A DNA stretch of 64,000 bases. Origin: Telluribacter roseus. GTDB lineage: Bacteria > Bacteroidota > Bacteroidia > Cytophagales > Spirosomataceae. Location: positions 186,001-250,000 of the forward strand of contig NZ_JAFEUV020000005.1 in assembly GCF_017355915.2 (NCBI RefSeq), given 5' to 3'. The notes under the pieces are model-generated. The model ran no database searches, was not told where the DNA came from, and saw only the letters and a list, made by a program, of their open reading frames with translations. The position numbers and the translations under genes were made by a program. This document shows, in pieces, positions 35,149 to 45,255 of the stretch (its first letter is position 1; every line of letters starts with the position of its first letter).

Positions 35149-36807
35149 ATGAATAGAAGATATTTTATCCAGTTGTCAAGTCTGGGACTGGGTGCCATGA
35201 TGGTTCCCTCCGCCTTGGAGGCAGGGGTACCTGTACTGGGCCGGTCGGTAACCGCTGAGCAACTGCTGGAACCGGGCGCCGATGTAGCCATCAAGAAAAA
35301 GATGGCCGACGTAGCCCTCAATGCCGCCAAATCCAAAGGAGCCACCTACGCCGACGTACGCATCGGACGCTACCTGCAGCAGTACCTGTTTACGCGGGAG
35401 ACCAAAGTCCAGAATATCGTAAACGCTGAGTCGTATGGTGTGGGTATCCGGGTGATAGCCAACGGTACCTGGGGCTTTGCGGCTACCAGCGACGTGACAC
35501 CCGAAGGCATAGCCAAGTGCACCGAAACGGCCGTGGCCATCGCCAAGGCCAATTCCAGAATCCAGAAGGAACCGGTACAACTGGCCCCGCAGAAGGGAGT
35601 AGGGGAAGTAAGCTGGAAAACACCGCTGACCAAAAATGCTTTTCAGATACCCGTACAGGAAAAGATAGATCTGCTGATGAAGGTAAATAGTGAGGCCATG
35701 AAAAACGGGGCCGGCTTTGTTACATCTAACTTATTCTTTATTAATGAGCAGAAGTACTTTGCTTCCACCGACGGCTCCTACATTGACCAGGATGTACACC
35801 GCATTTGGCCGACCTTTACCGTAACGGCCATAGATAAGCAAGCCGGAAAATTCAAAACCCGCGATGCCCTGAGCTCACCCATGGGTATGGGCTACGAGTA
35901 CCTGGATGGACTGGCTTCGGAAAAGATACCCGGCCCTAACGGACTGGTAGGCTACCGCAAGTCGTATGATATGGTAGAGGACGCCATTATGGCGGCCAAG
36001 CAGGCACGCGAGAAGCTCACGGCCAAATCTGTACAGCCCGGCAAGTACGATCTGGTACTTGACCCCAATCACCTGGGTCTCACCATCCACGAGTCAGTAG
36101 GGCACCCGCTGGAACTAGACCGGGTACTGGGCTACGAGGCCAACTACGCCGGTACCAGTTTTGCTACGCTGGACAAGTGGAAGACCAAAAACTTTAACTA
36201 CGGCAGCAAGCTCGTCAACATAGTAGCGGACAAAACGCAGCCGCATACCCTGGGCGCCGTAGGCTACGACGATGAGGGAGTACCTACCAAGGAGTGGGAC
36301 CTGATCAAAGACGGTATACTGGTCAACTACCAGGCTATCCGCGACCAGGTCGCCATCATTGGTGAAAAAGAATCACACGGATGCTGCTACGCCGACGACT
36401 GGAGCTCTATCCAGTTTCAGCGCATGCCTAATGTATCTCTAAAACCAGGTACCGAAAAGCGGAATGTAGCGGATATGATCAAAGGCGTAGACAAAGGCAT
36501 CTATATCATTGGTCGGGGCTCGTACTCCATCGACCAGCAGCGGTACAACTTCCAGTTTGGCGGGCAGCTATTCTACGAGATCAAAAATGGCGAAATAGTA
36601 GGGATGCTGGATGATGTGGCCTACCAGTCCAACACGCAGGAGTTCTGGAACTCGTGCGCCCAGCTGTGTGACCAGGACGACTACCGCACCTTCGGCTCAT
36701 TCTTTGACGGAAAGGGACAGCCTTCGCAGGTGAGTGCCGTCTCGCACGGTAGCTCCACGACCCGTTTCAACGGCGTCAATGTCATTAACACCGGAAGAAA
36801 AATATAA
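35149..36807 (+). CDS. TldD-like metalloprotease with twin-arginine signal, copy 1
   Basis: 552 residues. TldD-family zinc protease subunit: the HExxxH motif is in TIHESVGHPLELDR (about residue 310), with downstream EKESHGCCYAD, FNFQFGGQLFYEIK-type strand and a Cys in FWNSCAQLC as possible third ligand. Unlike E. coli TldD it starts MNRRYFIQLSSLGLGAMM, a twin-arginine signal, so it should be exported folded. It is followed 20 bp later by its TldE-type partner. About two thirds or more of its residues match the copy at 38382-40022, so the pair arose by tandem duplication. Confidence 0.88.
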   Translation: MNRRYFIQLSSLGLGAMMVPSALEAGVPVLGRSVTAEQLLEPGADVAIKKKMADVALNAAKSKGATYADVRIGRYLQQYLFTRETKVQNIVNAESYGVGIRVIANGTWGFAATSDVTPEGIAKCTETAVAIAKANSRIQKEPVQLAPQKGVGEVSWKTPLTKNAFQIPVQEKIDLLMKVNSEAMKNGAGFVTSNLFFINEQKYFASTDGSYIDQDVHRIWPTFTVTAIDKQAGKFKTRDALSSPMGMGYEYLDGLASEKIPGPNGLVGYRKSYDMVEDAIMAAKQAREKLTAKSVQPGKYDLVLDPNHLGLTIHESVGHPLELDRVLGYEANYAGTSFATLDKWKTKNFNYGSKLVNIVADKTQPHTLGAVGYDDEGVPTKEWDLIKDGILVNYQAIRDQVAIIGEKESHGCCYADDWSSIQFQRMPNVSLKPGTEKRNVADMIKGVDKGIYIIGRGSYSIDQQRYNFQFGGQLFYEIKNGEIVGMLDDVAYQSNTQEFWNSCAQLCDQDDYRTFGSFFDGKGQPSQVSAVSHGSSTTRFNGVNVINTGRKI

Positions 36808-36827
36808 CTCCTCGACAAGTAATCACT

Positions 36828-38144
36828 ATGGCGATCTTAACCAAAGAAGAAGCTAAGCAGATCATAGATAAAGTACTGGCTTTCTCTAAAGCCGACGAAA
36901 TGAGCGTGAACCTGAATGGTAGCCGCACCGGCAATATCCGCTACGCGCGCAACTCTGTTTCCACCAGTGGTGAAACCAACAATCTTTCCTTGTCTATTAC
37001 GGCGGTATACGGGAAGCGTTCGGGCACAGCCACCATCAACGAGTTTGATGATGCCTCGCTGGAAAAGACCGTACGGCGGGCTGAAGAGATAGCCCGGTTG
37101 GCACCCGAGAACCCGGAGTATGTACCTATGCTCGGACCGCAGAAGTACCTCGAAACGCCTACGTATTTCGAGAGTACTGCCAAAATAGATCCCGCATTTA
37201 GAGCCCAGGCCGCTTTTGACAGCATTGATCCCTGCAGCAAGAAAAACCTTACCGCAGCGGGTTATATGGAGGATACAGCGGGATTTTCGGCCATCGGAAA
37301 CAGCAAGGGCCTCTTTGGCTACAACAAAGCTACCTCTGTTGACTTTTCTATCACCGTTAGAACCAATGATGGACTGGGCTCCGGCTACGCTAAACGGGAT
37401 TTTAACGACGCGGCTCAACTCAATACCCGGTCCGCTACCGAAGTGGCCATGCAGAAAGCCCTGACCTCTACCACCGCCCGCGCCCTGGAACCTGGTAAGT
37501 ACACCGTTATCCTGGAACCGGCGGCTTCCATTGACCTGCTGCAGAACATGATGCGGAGTATGGATGCCCGCAACGCCGACGAAGGCCGGAGCTTCCTCAG
37601 TAAGCGAGGAGGAGGTACCCGACTGGGAGAAAAGCTCTTTGATGAGCGGGTGAATATTTACTCGGACCCCACCAGCGTCGATAATCCGGATTCGCCTTTT
37701 GCGGGAGACGGACGACCGCAGGAGAAAGTCATGTGGGTAGAGAATGGAGTCGTTAAAAACATGTTCTACTCCCGGTATTGGGCGCAGGAAAAAGGCGTGA
37801 AGGCTGTTCCCTCTCCGTCGGGCATTATCATGGCCGGCGGTACGCAGTCACTTGCTGATATGATCCGAAATACCGAGAAAGGAATTCTAGTCACGCGTCT
37901 ATGGTACATCCGGGCGGTAGATCCGCAGACGCTCCTGTATACCGGCCTTACCCGCGACGGTACGTTCTACATCGAAAACGGTAAAATTAAGCATCCGGTC
38001 AAGAACTTCCGCTTCAACGAAAGTCCGGTCATCATGCTCAACAACCTCGAAGCCATGGGCAAGCCTGTGCGCGTCAACGGCAGTATGGTACCTCCGTTGA
38101 AGATCCGCGACTTTACCTTTACCTCTCTTTCTGACGCGGTATAA
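36828..38144 (+). CDS. TldE/PmbA-like protein, copy 1
   Basis: 438 residues of the TldE/PmbA type: it lacks the HExxxH zinc motif and has the conserved tail LTRDGTFYIENGKIKHPVK and FRFNESPVIMLNN. In known TldD/TldE proteases this subunit completes the active heterodimer that degrades unstructured peptides. The N-terminus MAILTKEEAKQIIDKVL shows no signal peptide, in contrast to its TldD partner. A 20-bp gap to tldD-like copy 1 indicates one operon. Confidence 0.88.
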   Translation: MAILTKEEAKQIIDKVLAFSKADEMSVNLNGSRTGNIRYARNSVSTSGETNNLSLSITAVYGKRSGTATINEFDDASLEKTVRRAEEIARLAPENPEYVPMLGPQKYLETPTYFESTAKIDPAFRAQAAFDSIDPCSKKNLTAAGYMEDTAGFSAIGNSKGLFGYNKATSVDFSITVRTNDGLGSGYAKRDFNDAAQLNTRSATEVAMQKALTSTTARALEPGKYTVILEPAASIDLLQNMMRSMDARNADEGRSFLSKRGGGTRLGEKLFDERVNIYSDPTSVDNPDSPFAGDGRPQEKVMWVENGVVKNMFYSRYWAQEKGVKAVPSPSGIIMAGGTQSLADMIRNTEKGILVTRLWYIRAVDPQTLLYTGLTRDGTFYIENGKIKHPVKNFRFNESPVIMLNNLEAMGKPVRVNGSMVPPLKIRDFTFTSLSDAV

Positions 38145-38381
38145 TCAGAGCCGGCTGAGTGGTAGCCATCAAGCCAGATGGCTGCTGCTCTGCTGATTGG
38201 GAGGCATACCGTTCACAGTCAGAATAACCCATATATACTTTTATGATAGCTGCCTCTGCTATTTTTGCTTAAACTAGATGGTTAATAGCAGGCAGATAAC
38301 CAATTTAGAATGAGTAGGTTGATACTTTGATGTAGTAGCAGCCTGATCCTTAACTATAAACATAAACACGAAAACCTAGCC

Positions 38382-40022
38382 GTGAATCGTCGAGATTTTA
38401 TCCAACTAGCCGGTATGGGGGCCGGAGCATTCATGCTTCCCACTATACCTGTATCCGGCCGTCCCGTTAGTCCGGAGGAACTCTTAACCTCTGGTGTGGA
38501 CGTAGCCATAAAGAAACGCCTGGCTGACGCTGCCCTGAATGCAGCCAAGGCCAAAGGAGCCAGCTATACCGACGTACGCATAGGTCGCTACCTGAATCAG
38601 TACGTCATGACCCGCGAAGACAAAGTGCAGAACATTGTCAATACTGAGTCGTACGGAGTAGGGGTACGCGTAATCGCGGATGGCTGCTGGGGCTTCGCAG
38701 CAGTAGTAGATGCCAAGAATGAGGCCCAGACCGCCCGCGCCGCTGAGGAAGCGGTAGCCATCGCCAAAGCCAACGCCAAGCTTATGAAAGAGCCGGTACA
38801 ACTGGCCCCTCAGAAAGGCTACGGCGAGGTAAGCTGGAAAGCGCCCATCCAGAAGAATGCCTTTGAGGTACCCATTCAGGAGAAGGTGGACCTGCTGCTG
38901 GGGGTAAATGCCGCCGCCATGAAAAACGGTGCCAACTTCGTCAACTCGGTGCTCTTCATGGTTAACGAGCAAAAGTACTTTGCCTCGTCGGATGGCTCCT
39001 ACATCGATCAGGATGTTCACCGTATCTGGCCGGTATTCAACGTTACTTCCATTGATCCCAAATCGGGCAAGTTCGAGACCCGTCAGTCGCTCAGCGCTCC
39101 CATGGGTATGGGGTACGAGTACTTACAGACCAATCCCAAAGACAGAGTGACCGGTATCACGACCCGCTACGGCAAGGGGTACGATATGCTGGAAGATGTC
39201 ATAGCCGCCGCTCAGCAGACCAAGCAGAAGCTAACGGCCAAGTCGGTAGAGGCCGGCAAGTACGACCTGATCCTGGACCCCTCGCACCTGTGGCTCACCA
39301 TCCATGAGTCGGTAGGGCACCCGCTGGAACTGGACCGGGTACTGGGCTACGAAGCCAACTTTGCCGGTACCTCGTTCGCTACCCTGGATAAGTGGAAATC
39401 CAAAGACTTTAACTACGGCAGCAATCAGGTAACTCTATTTGCCGATAAAACCCAGGAAGGCTCGCTGGGTGCCGTAGGCTGGGACGACGAAGGTGTAAAG
39501 ACCAAGCAGTGGGATCTGGTGAAGGATGGTACCCTGGTCAACTACCAGGCCATTCGGGATCAGGCGGCTATCATTGGTGAAAAAGAGTCGCACGGCTGCT
39601 GCTACGCCGATAGCTGGGGCTCGGTACAGTTCCAGCGGATGGCCAACGTTTCGCTGGCGCCGGGCAAAGAGCAGTTGTCCGTGGAGGATATGATTAAGGA
39701 TGTGAAGAAGGGCATCTACATCATCGGGGACGGCTCTTTCTCCATCGATCAGCAGCGGTACAACTTCCAGTTTGGCGGGCAGCTATTCTACGAGATCAAG
39801 GATGGCAAAATAGCCGGTATGCTCAAAGACGTGGCCTACCAGTCCAATACCCAGGAGTTCTGGAATTCGTGCGTGAAGGTATGTGATGAGCGGGATTATC
39901 GCCTGGGCGGGTCATTCTTCGACGGAAAAGGCCAGCCCATGCAGGTGAGTGCCGTGTCACACGGTAGCTCTACCGCCCGTTTTAACGGTGTTAACGTAAT
40001 TAATACCGCTCGTAAGATCTAA
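38382..40022 (+). CDS. TldD-like metalloprotease with twin-arginine signal, copy 2
   Basis: 546 residues, start codon GTG at 38382. Same architecture as copy 1: Tat signal MNRRDFIQLAGMGAGAFML, zinc motif in TIHESVGHPLELDR, ESHGCCYADSW and FWNSCVKVC. The region around the zinc site and the C-terminal 150 residues are nearly identical to copy 1. The N-terminal signal regions and the middle vary more. A 237-bp gap precedes it, without a clear terminator. Confidence 0.88.
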   Translation: MNRRDFIQLAGMGAGAFMLPTIPVSGRPVSPEELLTSGVDVAIKKRLADAALNAAKAKGASYTDVRIGRYLNQYVMTREDKVQNIVNTESYGVGVRVIADGCWGFAAVVDAKNEAQTARAAEEAVAIAKANAKLMKEPVQLAPQKGYGEVSWKAPIQKNAFEVPIQEKVDLLLGVNAAAMKNGANFVNSVLFMVNEQKYFASSDGSYIDQDVHRIWPVFNVTSIDPKSGKFETRQSLSAPMGMGYEYLQTNPKDRVTGITTRYGKGYDMLEDVIAAAQQTKQKLTAKSVEAGKYDLILDPSHLWLTIHESVGHPLELDRVLGYEANFAGTSFATLDKWKSKDFNYGSNQVTLFADKTQEGSLGAVGWDDEGVKTKQWDLVKDGTLVNYQAIRDQAAIIGEKESHGCCYADSWGSVQFQRMANVSLAPGKEQLSVEDMIKDVKKGIYIIGDGSFSIDQQRYNFQFGGQLFYEIKDGKIAGMLKDVAYQSNTQEFWNSCVKVCDERDYRLGGSFFDGKGQPMQVSAVSHGSSTARFNGVNVINTARKI

Positions 40023-40049
40023 TTCCTTAATCCCAACATCAGCAACAAC

Positions 40050-41387
40050 ATGTCTATCATACTATCAGAATCGGACGCTAAGGCACTCCTGCAGAAGGTG
40101 CTCAGCTACTCCAAAGCCGACGAATGTGTGGTGAACCTACTGGGTGAGCAGCGGGGCAACCTGCGCTATGCCCGTAACGAAGTATCAACCAGTGGATCAA
40201 CGACTAATCACAACCTGTCGGTCCAATCGGCTTTTGGTAAAAGAGTAGGTGTCGCCAGCATTGATGAATTTGATGAGGCCTCCATCGAAAAAGTGGTACG
40301 CCGGTCGGAGGAACTGGCTCGTCTGGCCCCTGAAAATCCGGAGTACGTAGGGGTGCTTGGCCCCCAGCAATACCTGAAGTCGAATGGTTTCTTCGATTCT
40401 ACCGCCAGTATAACCCCGGCTACACGTGCGGATGCCGTGGCTAAGAGCTTGCAGTTAACCCGGGATGCTAAGCTGACTGCGGCGGGGTTCCTGCAGGATA
40501 TCCGTGGCTTCTCAGCCATGATGAACTCCAAGGGCCTGTTTGCCTACTACCCCAGCACCAATGTCAACTACTCGCTGACGGTACGTACCGAAGATGGAAC
40601 CGGCTCGGGCTATGTAGCCCGCGGATACAGTGACTTCTCCAAGCTGGATACCGCCGCCGCTACCCGCATTGCCATCGCGAAGTCGCGGGGATCAGCAGGA
40701 GCCAGAGCTCTGGAACCGGGCAAATATACTGTGATACTTGAACCTACCGCGGCCGCGGTACTCCTGGAGAATGTCTTTTATAACATGGATGCCCGGAGCG
40801 CTGACGAAGGACGCTCCTTTCTGAGCAAGACGGGCGGTAAGACCAAGCTGGGGGAGAAGATCGTTGACGAACGCGTGAACATCTATTCAGATCCTACCCA
40901 TCCCGAACTACCGGCTTCGCCCTGGTCGGGTGACGGGCGTCCGCAGGAAAAGGTAAGCTGGATTGAGAATGGCGTGGTAAAGAACCTGGCCTACTCTCGC
41001 TTCTGGGCCCAAAAGCAGGGGGTGAAGGCGGTACCTAATCCGAATAATGTAATCATGGCGGGAGGAAATCAGTCGCTGGAAGATATGATCAAATCCACCC
41101 AGCGGGGTATACTGGTTACCAAGCTCTGGTACATCCGCTCCGTAGATCCGCAGACGCTACTCCTTACGGGCCTTACCCGTGACGGTACGTTCTACATCGA
41201 AAACGGCAAGATCAAGCATCCGGTCAAGAACTTCCGTTTCAACGAAAGCCCTATCATCATGCTCAACAACCTGGAAGCCTTGGGTAAGCCGGAGCGGGTC
41301 GTAAGTACCGAGACCGAAACCAACTACCTGATCCCGCCCATGAAGATCCGGGAGTTTACCTTTACCTCCCTTTCGGATGCGGTATAG
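40050..41387 (+). CDS. TldE/PmbA-like protein, copy 2
   Basis: 445 residues, paralogous to 36828-38144 (shared SKADE, NLRYARNEVSTSG, LARLAPENPEYV, and the same C-terminal LTRDGTFYIENGKIKHPVK). No zinc motif and no signal peptide. It follows its TldD partner after 27 bp. The end FTFTSLSDAV is the same in both TldE copies. Both copies appear intact, so both pairs are probably functional. Confidence 0.88.
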   Translation: MSIILSESDAKALLQKVLSYSKADECVVNLLGEQRGNLRYARNEVSTSGSTTNHNLSVQSAFGKRVGVASIDEFDEASIEKVVRRSEELARLAPENPEYVGVLGPQQYLKSNGFFDSTASITPATRADAVAKSLQLTRDAKLTAAGFLQDIRGFSAMMNSKGLFAYYPSTNVNYSLTVRTEDGTGSGYVARGYSDFSKLDTAAATRIAIAKSRGSAGARALEPGKYTVILEPTAAAVLLENVFYNMDARSADEGRSFLSKTGGKTKLGEKIVDERVNIYSDPTHPELPASPWSGDGRPQEKVSWIENGVVKNLAYSRFWAQKQGVKAVPNPNNVIMAGGNQSLEDMIKSTQRGILVTKLWYIRSVDPQTLLLTGLTRDGTFYIENGKIKHPVKNFRFNESPIIMLNNLEALGKPERVVSTETETNYLIPPMKIREFTFTSLSDAV

Positions 41388-41536
41388 TAGTAGCTTTAAT
41401 GGTAGAAGTATTATTGCAAGAATATCAAATAGTTATATAGTTAAAGTTGCTATAAAAACTAGTATCTGAATAAGAGCGGGTACACATCCATCGTTGCTCT
41501 ACTGAGTAATTCTTATTCATAAAAGAGTAGTCTGTT

Positions 41537-42154
41537 TTGAAGCCGTTTTTCTTTACCCGCATACAATACAATTCAGGAAACTGGGATACTGATCAGCGGA
41601 TGCCATCCAATCTGATGCATTCGCTGGTGCAGTATACCACCATACCGGTTGACCAGAAGGAGCGGGTAGTACAGCTTAGCAGTAATGATATTTTCAGGAG
41701 TCCGTTCTGCTACCTGAGCGGCCATAAGCTGGTGGAGTTTTCGAGTCAGGAGCGGGAGCACTTCCGTCGCTACGTACAGAACGGGGGCTTTGTGTTCGTG
41801 GACGACTGCAACCATGATATTGACGGTCTGTTCGCCAAATCCTTTGAACAAGAAATGTACCGGACCTTTGGCCCGAAGGCCCTGCAGAAGATCCCTAATA
41901 CTCACCCCCTGTATACCTGCTTTTTTAAGTTTGAAGAGGGGCCGCCTACTACTTCTTTTGAACTCAATGGCTGGGGCGACGACCTGGTCCATGACTACCT
42001 CAAAGCCATTACCATCAACGGCCGCATCGGAGTTCTGTACAGCAACAAAGACTATGGCTGCGAGTGGGACTACGACTTCCGGAACAAACGCTTTCTGGCC
42101 GAAGACAATACTAAATTTGGTGTCAATATTGTCACCTACGCACTAACCGTATAA
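41537..42154 (+). CDS. DUF4159 domain protein
   Basis: 205 residues matching DUF4159: FFFTRIQYNSGNWDTDQRMP at the start, HFRRYVQNGGFVFVDDCNHD and GVLYSNKDYGCEWDYD. The fold is likely glutamine-amidotransferase/ThuA-like, without known activity. The start is a TTG at 41537; an in-frame stop lies nine bases upstream. First gene of a compact six-gene operon, with 2 bp before the MoxR gene. No signal peptide, so it is cytoplasmic. Confidence 0.85.
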   Translation: MKPFFFTRIQYNSGNWDTDQRMPSNLMHSLVQYTTIPVDQKERVVQLSSNDIFRSPFCYLSGHKLVEFSSQEREHFRRYVQNGGFVFVDDCNHDIDGLFAKSFEQEMYRTFGPKALQKIPNTHPLYTCFFKFEEGPPTTSFELNGWGDDLVHDYLKAITINGRIGVLYSNKDYGCEWDYDFRNKRFLAEDNTKFGVNIVTYALTV

Positions 42155-42156
42155 TC

Positions 42157-43131
42157 GTGGAAACCCAGGAACTGACGCATTATAAATCTCTGGTAGGAAA
42201 GCTACCGCTGTTAAGTAAGGAAATAGGTAAGGTGATAGTTGGGCAGCAGGATGCTATTAATCAAATACTTATCTCATTGCTGGCCGGTGGGCACTGCCTG
42301 CTGGAAGGAGTACCCGGCCTTGCTAAGACCCTAATGGTCCGGACGATGTCGGAGGCCCTGGATATGAGTTTTAAGCGTATCCAGTTTACCCCCGACTTGA
42401 TGCCGGGCGATATAGTAGGTACCGAGATACTGGAAGAAGATCACGAGACCGGAAAGAAATTTTTCAAGTTCAACAAGGGGCCCATCTTCGCCAATGTAGT
42501 ACTGGCCGATGAGATCAACCGGACTCCACCCAAAACCCAGGCGGCCCTGCTGGAAGCCATGCAGGAGTACAAGGTGACCTACGGAGGGAATGACTACCCG
42601 CTGCCCCGGCCCTTCCTGATCATTGCTACCCAAAACCCCATCGAGCAGGCTGGTACCTATCCGCTACCCGAGGCCCAACTCGACCGATTCCTGTTGTACA
42701 TCAAACTCAGCTACCCCTCCGAGCAGGAAGAGCTGGATGTACTCCGAACTACCACCGGTACCAAAGTACCCAGGCTCCAGACCATTCTGACTGATCAGGA
42801 GATCGCGGACCTGCAGCAACTGGTCCGGCAGGTGCATATAAGTGAAGAATTATTGACCATGATCAACCAGCTGGTCCGGGCTACTCGTCCTGAGGGTACT
42901 ACCTCGGCCTTTGTGAAGCAGTGGTGCAGCTGGGGTGCTGGTCCAAGGGCGGGGCAGGCGCTGGTACTTTGTGCCAAAGCCCGGGCGGTACTACATGCCC
43001 GCTACGCAGTAGTTCCGGAAGATATCCAGACACTGGCCTATCCAGTCCTGCGGCACCGGATCGCGATGAACTTCCGGGCCGAGGCCGAAGGCATCACAAC
43101 CGATGATGTAGTAAAGGAGTTGTTAAAGTAA
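42157..43131 (+). CDS. MoxR family AAA+ ATPase
   Basis: 324 residues, GTG start. Walker A in LEGVPGLAKTLM, Walker B in VVLADEINRTPPKTQAALLEAMQE-type segment, sensor 1 in IIATQNPIEQAGTYPLPEAQLDRF. MoxR ATPases act as chaperones that insert metals or assemble complexes with VWA-domain partners, usually encoded next to them, as here (DUF58 gene next). 2-bp gap to DUF4159 and 16 bp to DUF58. Confidence 0.93.
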   Translation: METQELTHYKSLVGKLPLLSKEIGKVIVGQQDAINQILISLLAGGHCLLEGVPGLAKTLMVRTMSEALDMSFKRIQFTPDLMPGDIVGTEILEEDHETGKKFFKFNKGPIFANVVLADEINRTPPKTQAALLEAMQEYKVTYGGNDYPLPRPFLIIATQNPIEQAGTYPLPEAQLDRFLLYIKLSYPSEQEELDVLRTTTGTKVPRLQTILTDQEIADLQQLVRQVHISEELLTMINQLVRATRPEGTTSAFVKQWCSWGAGPRAGQALVLCAKARAVLHARYAVVPEDIQTLAYPVLRHRIAMNFRAEAEGITTDDVVKELLK

Positions 43132-43147
43132 AGGTTGAACGAGAAGC

Positions 43148-44014
43148 ATGGCACTACTGGCATCGGAACTGATCAAGCTGAATAACCTGCAACTGGCCGG
43201 CAAACTGGTCAGTGACGAGCTGATGCTGGGTATTCATGCCAGTAAGCGCTCGGGATCAGGTACCGAGTTTGAGCAGTACCGCCACTACGAGCCGGGCGAC
43301 GACCCCAAGCGAATCGACTGGAAGCTATACGCCCGCACGAATAAGCATCTGGTGCGGGAGTCGGCCACGGAGAGTAACCTGCACATTCGCTTTCTGCTGG
43401 ACCTGTCGGGCTCCATGAACTACGAAGAAGAGGGCATAAGCCGGTTGCATTACGCGAAGCTGATCATGGCCTCACTGGCGTACCTGGGCTACCGTCAGAG
43501 CGATCAGATGAGCCTGTACACCCTGCACCAGGGAGACCTGCAGACCTTAGTGCCTGTAGGCAAACAGTCGTTTCAGAAAATACTTTACGCCCTGGAAAAC
43601 GCGCAGGCCTCGGGCCCATGGCTCCATGCCAATCCGGCTTTTCCGGACTTTCAACAGAAGCAGAAAGAGCTGCTCGTTATGGTGTCAGACTTCCTGCAGG
43701 TAGGGGACGAATGGTTGCAGCTGATCCAACATATCGCTGGACCGCGGAGGGAGATTGTTATTTTTCAGCTGCTGGGTGAGCAGGAGCTGGACTTCCGGCT
43801 GAGCGGGTTCTACCGCTTCCACGATCTGGAGACAGGACGGGAGGTGGAATTGCAAGCTGAGGCCGTGAGAGCTTCGTACCAGCAGGCCGCGACGGAGTAC
43901 CTCAGCAAGCTGGACGAGTCGCTGCACCTGCCGCACGTTCACCTGATCCGGGTACGACTTACCGATCCGGTAGCCCTGGTACTAAAAGACTTTTTGACCC
44001 GACGCCAATTCTGA
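43148..44014 (+). CDS. DUF58 domain protein (VWA-like partner of MoxR)
   Basis: 288 residues, cytoplasmic. The DUF58 signature YEPGDDPKRIDWKLYART is present, followed by a VWA-like MIDAS start LLDLSGSMNYEEE. Such proteins work with MoxR ATPases. Its stop codon overlaps the ATG of the next gene by one base (TGATG), showing translational coupling. Confidence 0.92.
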   Translation: MALLASELIKLNNLQLAGKLVSDELMLGIHASKRSGSGTEFEQYRHYEPGDDPKRIDWKLYARTNKHLVRESATESNLHIRFLLDLSGSMNYEEEGISRLHYAKLIMASLAYLGYRQSDQMSLYTLHQGDLQTLVPVGKQSFQKILYALENAQASGPWLHANPAFPDFQQKQKELLVMVSDFLQVGDEWLQLIQHIAGPRREIVIFQLLGEQELDFRLSGFYRFHDLETGREVELQAEAVRASYQQAATEYLSKLDESLHLPHVHLIRVRLTDPVALVLKDFLTRRQF

Positions 44015-45255
44015 TGGAGCTTTTACAACCGGTCATGCTGTGGGGAGCGCTTGCAATAGCCATTCCCATCCTGATCCACTTCTGGCACCAGAAGCGGGGA
44101 AAGGTACTGGCTTGGGCTACTACCCAATGGCTCCTGACCAAAAACCAGCAGCAACACCGTGGGCTCAGACTGGATAACCTGCCGCTGCTCCTTCTGCGGT
44201 GTCTGGTACTGCTGGTACTGACCCTGCTCCTGAGCCGTCCGGTACTGGACCGGTGGAGTACAACCCCCATTTCCCAACAAATTCACCTGGTACAGCCCGA
44301 TCCTTACGTGACCGACAACTACCGCTTTGAGCTGGAAGAGGCCCTGAAGAAAGGGGAGAAGGTGTACTGGATACATGCCCCTGTAAGCGAAGTACAGGAG
44401 CTCACGGCGCTGCCAGAAGCACAAAGCCTTAACTCGCTACAGATTCAGGCGGCTATTAACCAGCTCCGACAAACAGAGAGGCTTGATAAAGCGGCTGAAC
44501 TACACCTCTATCTGCTCAACCAGCAGGAGTTGTCTAGTCTGCCATTCATTCAGGTACCTTCCGGATTTCAGCTTCACGCCGTAGCCGATACTTCCCGCCG
44601 ACCAGTACAGGAGTATGTAGAGTTGTCCAATGGTCAGAAATTATTTATAAATACAGACAACCGGCTGACTACCGGACCTACACTACCCGCTGCCAAACGT
44701 TTTCAGGTTAAGCCTATTCATAGAGGAAGTCTGGCAGTAAGGCTGGACTATACGGATCAGGTTCAGCAGCGAATAGTGGAGGCCGCACTGAAGGCCCTGA
44801 CGGAGGTATTCAACCTGCCCATGGCAATAGATAAAGAGCCGCAGTCTCATAAAAGATACGACTGGGTGTTCACGGACCGAGCCCCTGTTACCCCTCCTGT
44901 CGGGTCTATTTACGTGGTTTCTAACGGTGGTAAAGAGTATAACATCGGAAATATCTCAATAAATACCCTTCCGAACGTGGTGTACACGGGAGAATCACTG
45001 CATCCCCAAACTTCCGAACTGGTAGCCAACGGACAGCTACCCGAGTGGCTGGGTGAGCTACTGGTAAGCCAGTATAGCCTCCAGAAAAGGGTACGTTCGC
45101 TGAGTGAGCGGGAGCTGAAGGCCCTCTTTGTAAAGAGTGAAAGGGATGAGGCTCTGACTGCCGATTCTGGTGAACAGGTACAGAAAGCTTTACTGTTGCT
45201 GTTCATCCTGCTGGTGGGGCTGGAGCGTTGGGTAGCTTTAACAAAAAACGCATGA
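44014..45255 (+). CDS. BatA N-terminal domain membrane protein
   Basis: 413 residues. The N-terminal 80 residues have two membrane helices in the BatA/aerotolerance arrangement (PVMLWGALAIAIPILIHFW, then LLLLRCLVLLVLTLLLSRPV), and one more helix lies at the C-terminus (ALLLLFILLVGLERWV). The region between is periplasmic and lacks a complete VWA MIDAS, so it is a BatA-like structural partner rather than a full VWA protein. Stop overlaps the next ATG as ATGA. Confidence 0.85.
   Translation: MELLQPVMLWGALAIAIPILIHFWHQKRGKVLAWATTQWLLTKNQQQHRGLRLDNLPLLLLRCLVLLVLTLLLSRPVLDRWSTTPISQQIHLVQPDPYVTDNYRFELEEALKKGEKVYWIHAPVSEVQELTALPEAQSLNSLQIQAAINQLRQTERLDKAAELHLYLLNQQELSSLPFIQVPSGFQLHAVADTSRRPVQEYVELSNGQKLFINTDNRLTTGPTLPAAKRFQVKPIHRGSLAVRLDYTDQVQQRIVEAALKALTEVFNLPMAIDKEPQSHKRYDWVFTDRAPVTPPVGSIYVVSNGGKEYNIGNISINTLPNVVYTGESLHPQTSELVANGQLPEWLGELLVSQYSLQKRVRSLSERELKALFVKSERDEALTADSGEQVQKALLLLFILLVGLERWVALTKNA

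Noticed and set aside
35149-41387. Assembly artefact behind the repeated tldD-tldE pair
   Set aside because: The two pairs differ in many residues, in start codon (ATG and GTG), in length and in intergenic sequence.
42157-45255. Complete BatABCDE aerotolerance operon
   Set aside because: MoxR, DUF58 and a BatA-like protein are present, but no full VWA BatA/BatB, TPR BatC or BatD is seen; DUF4159 and DUF4175-like genes are instead.
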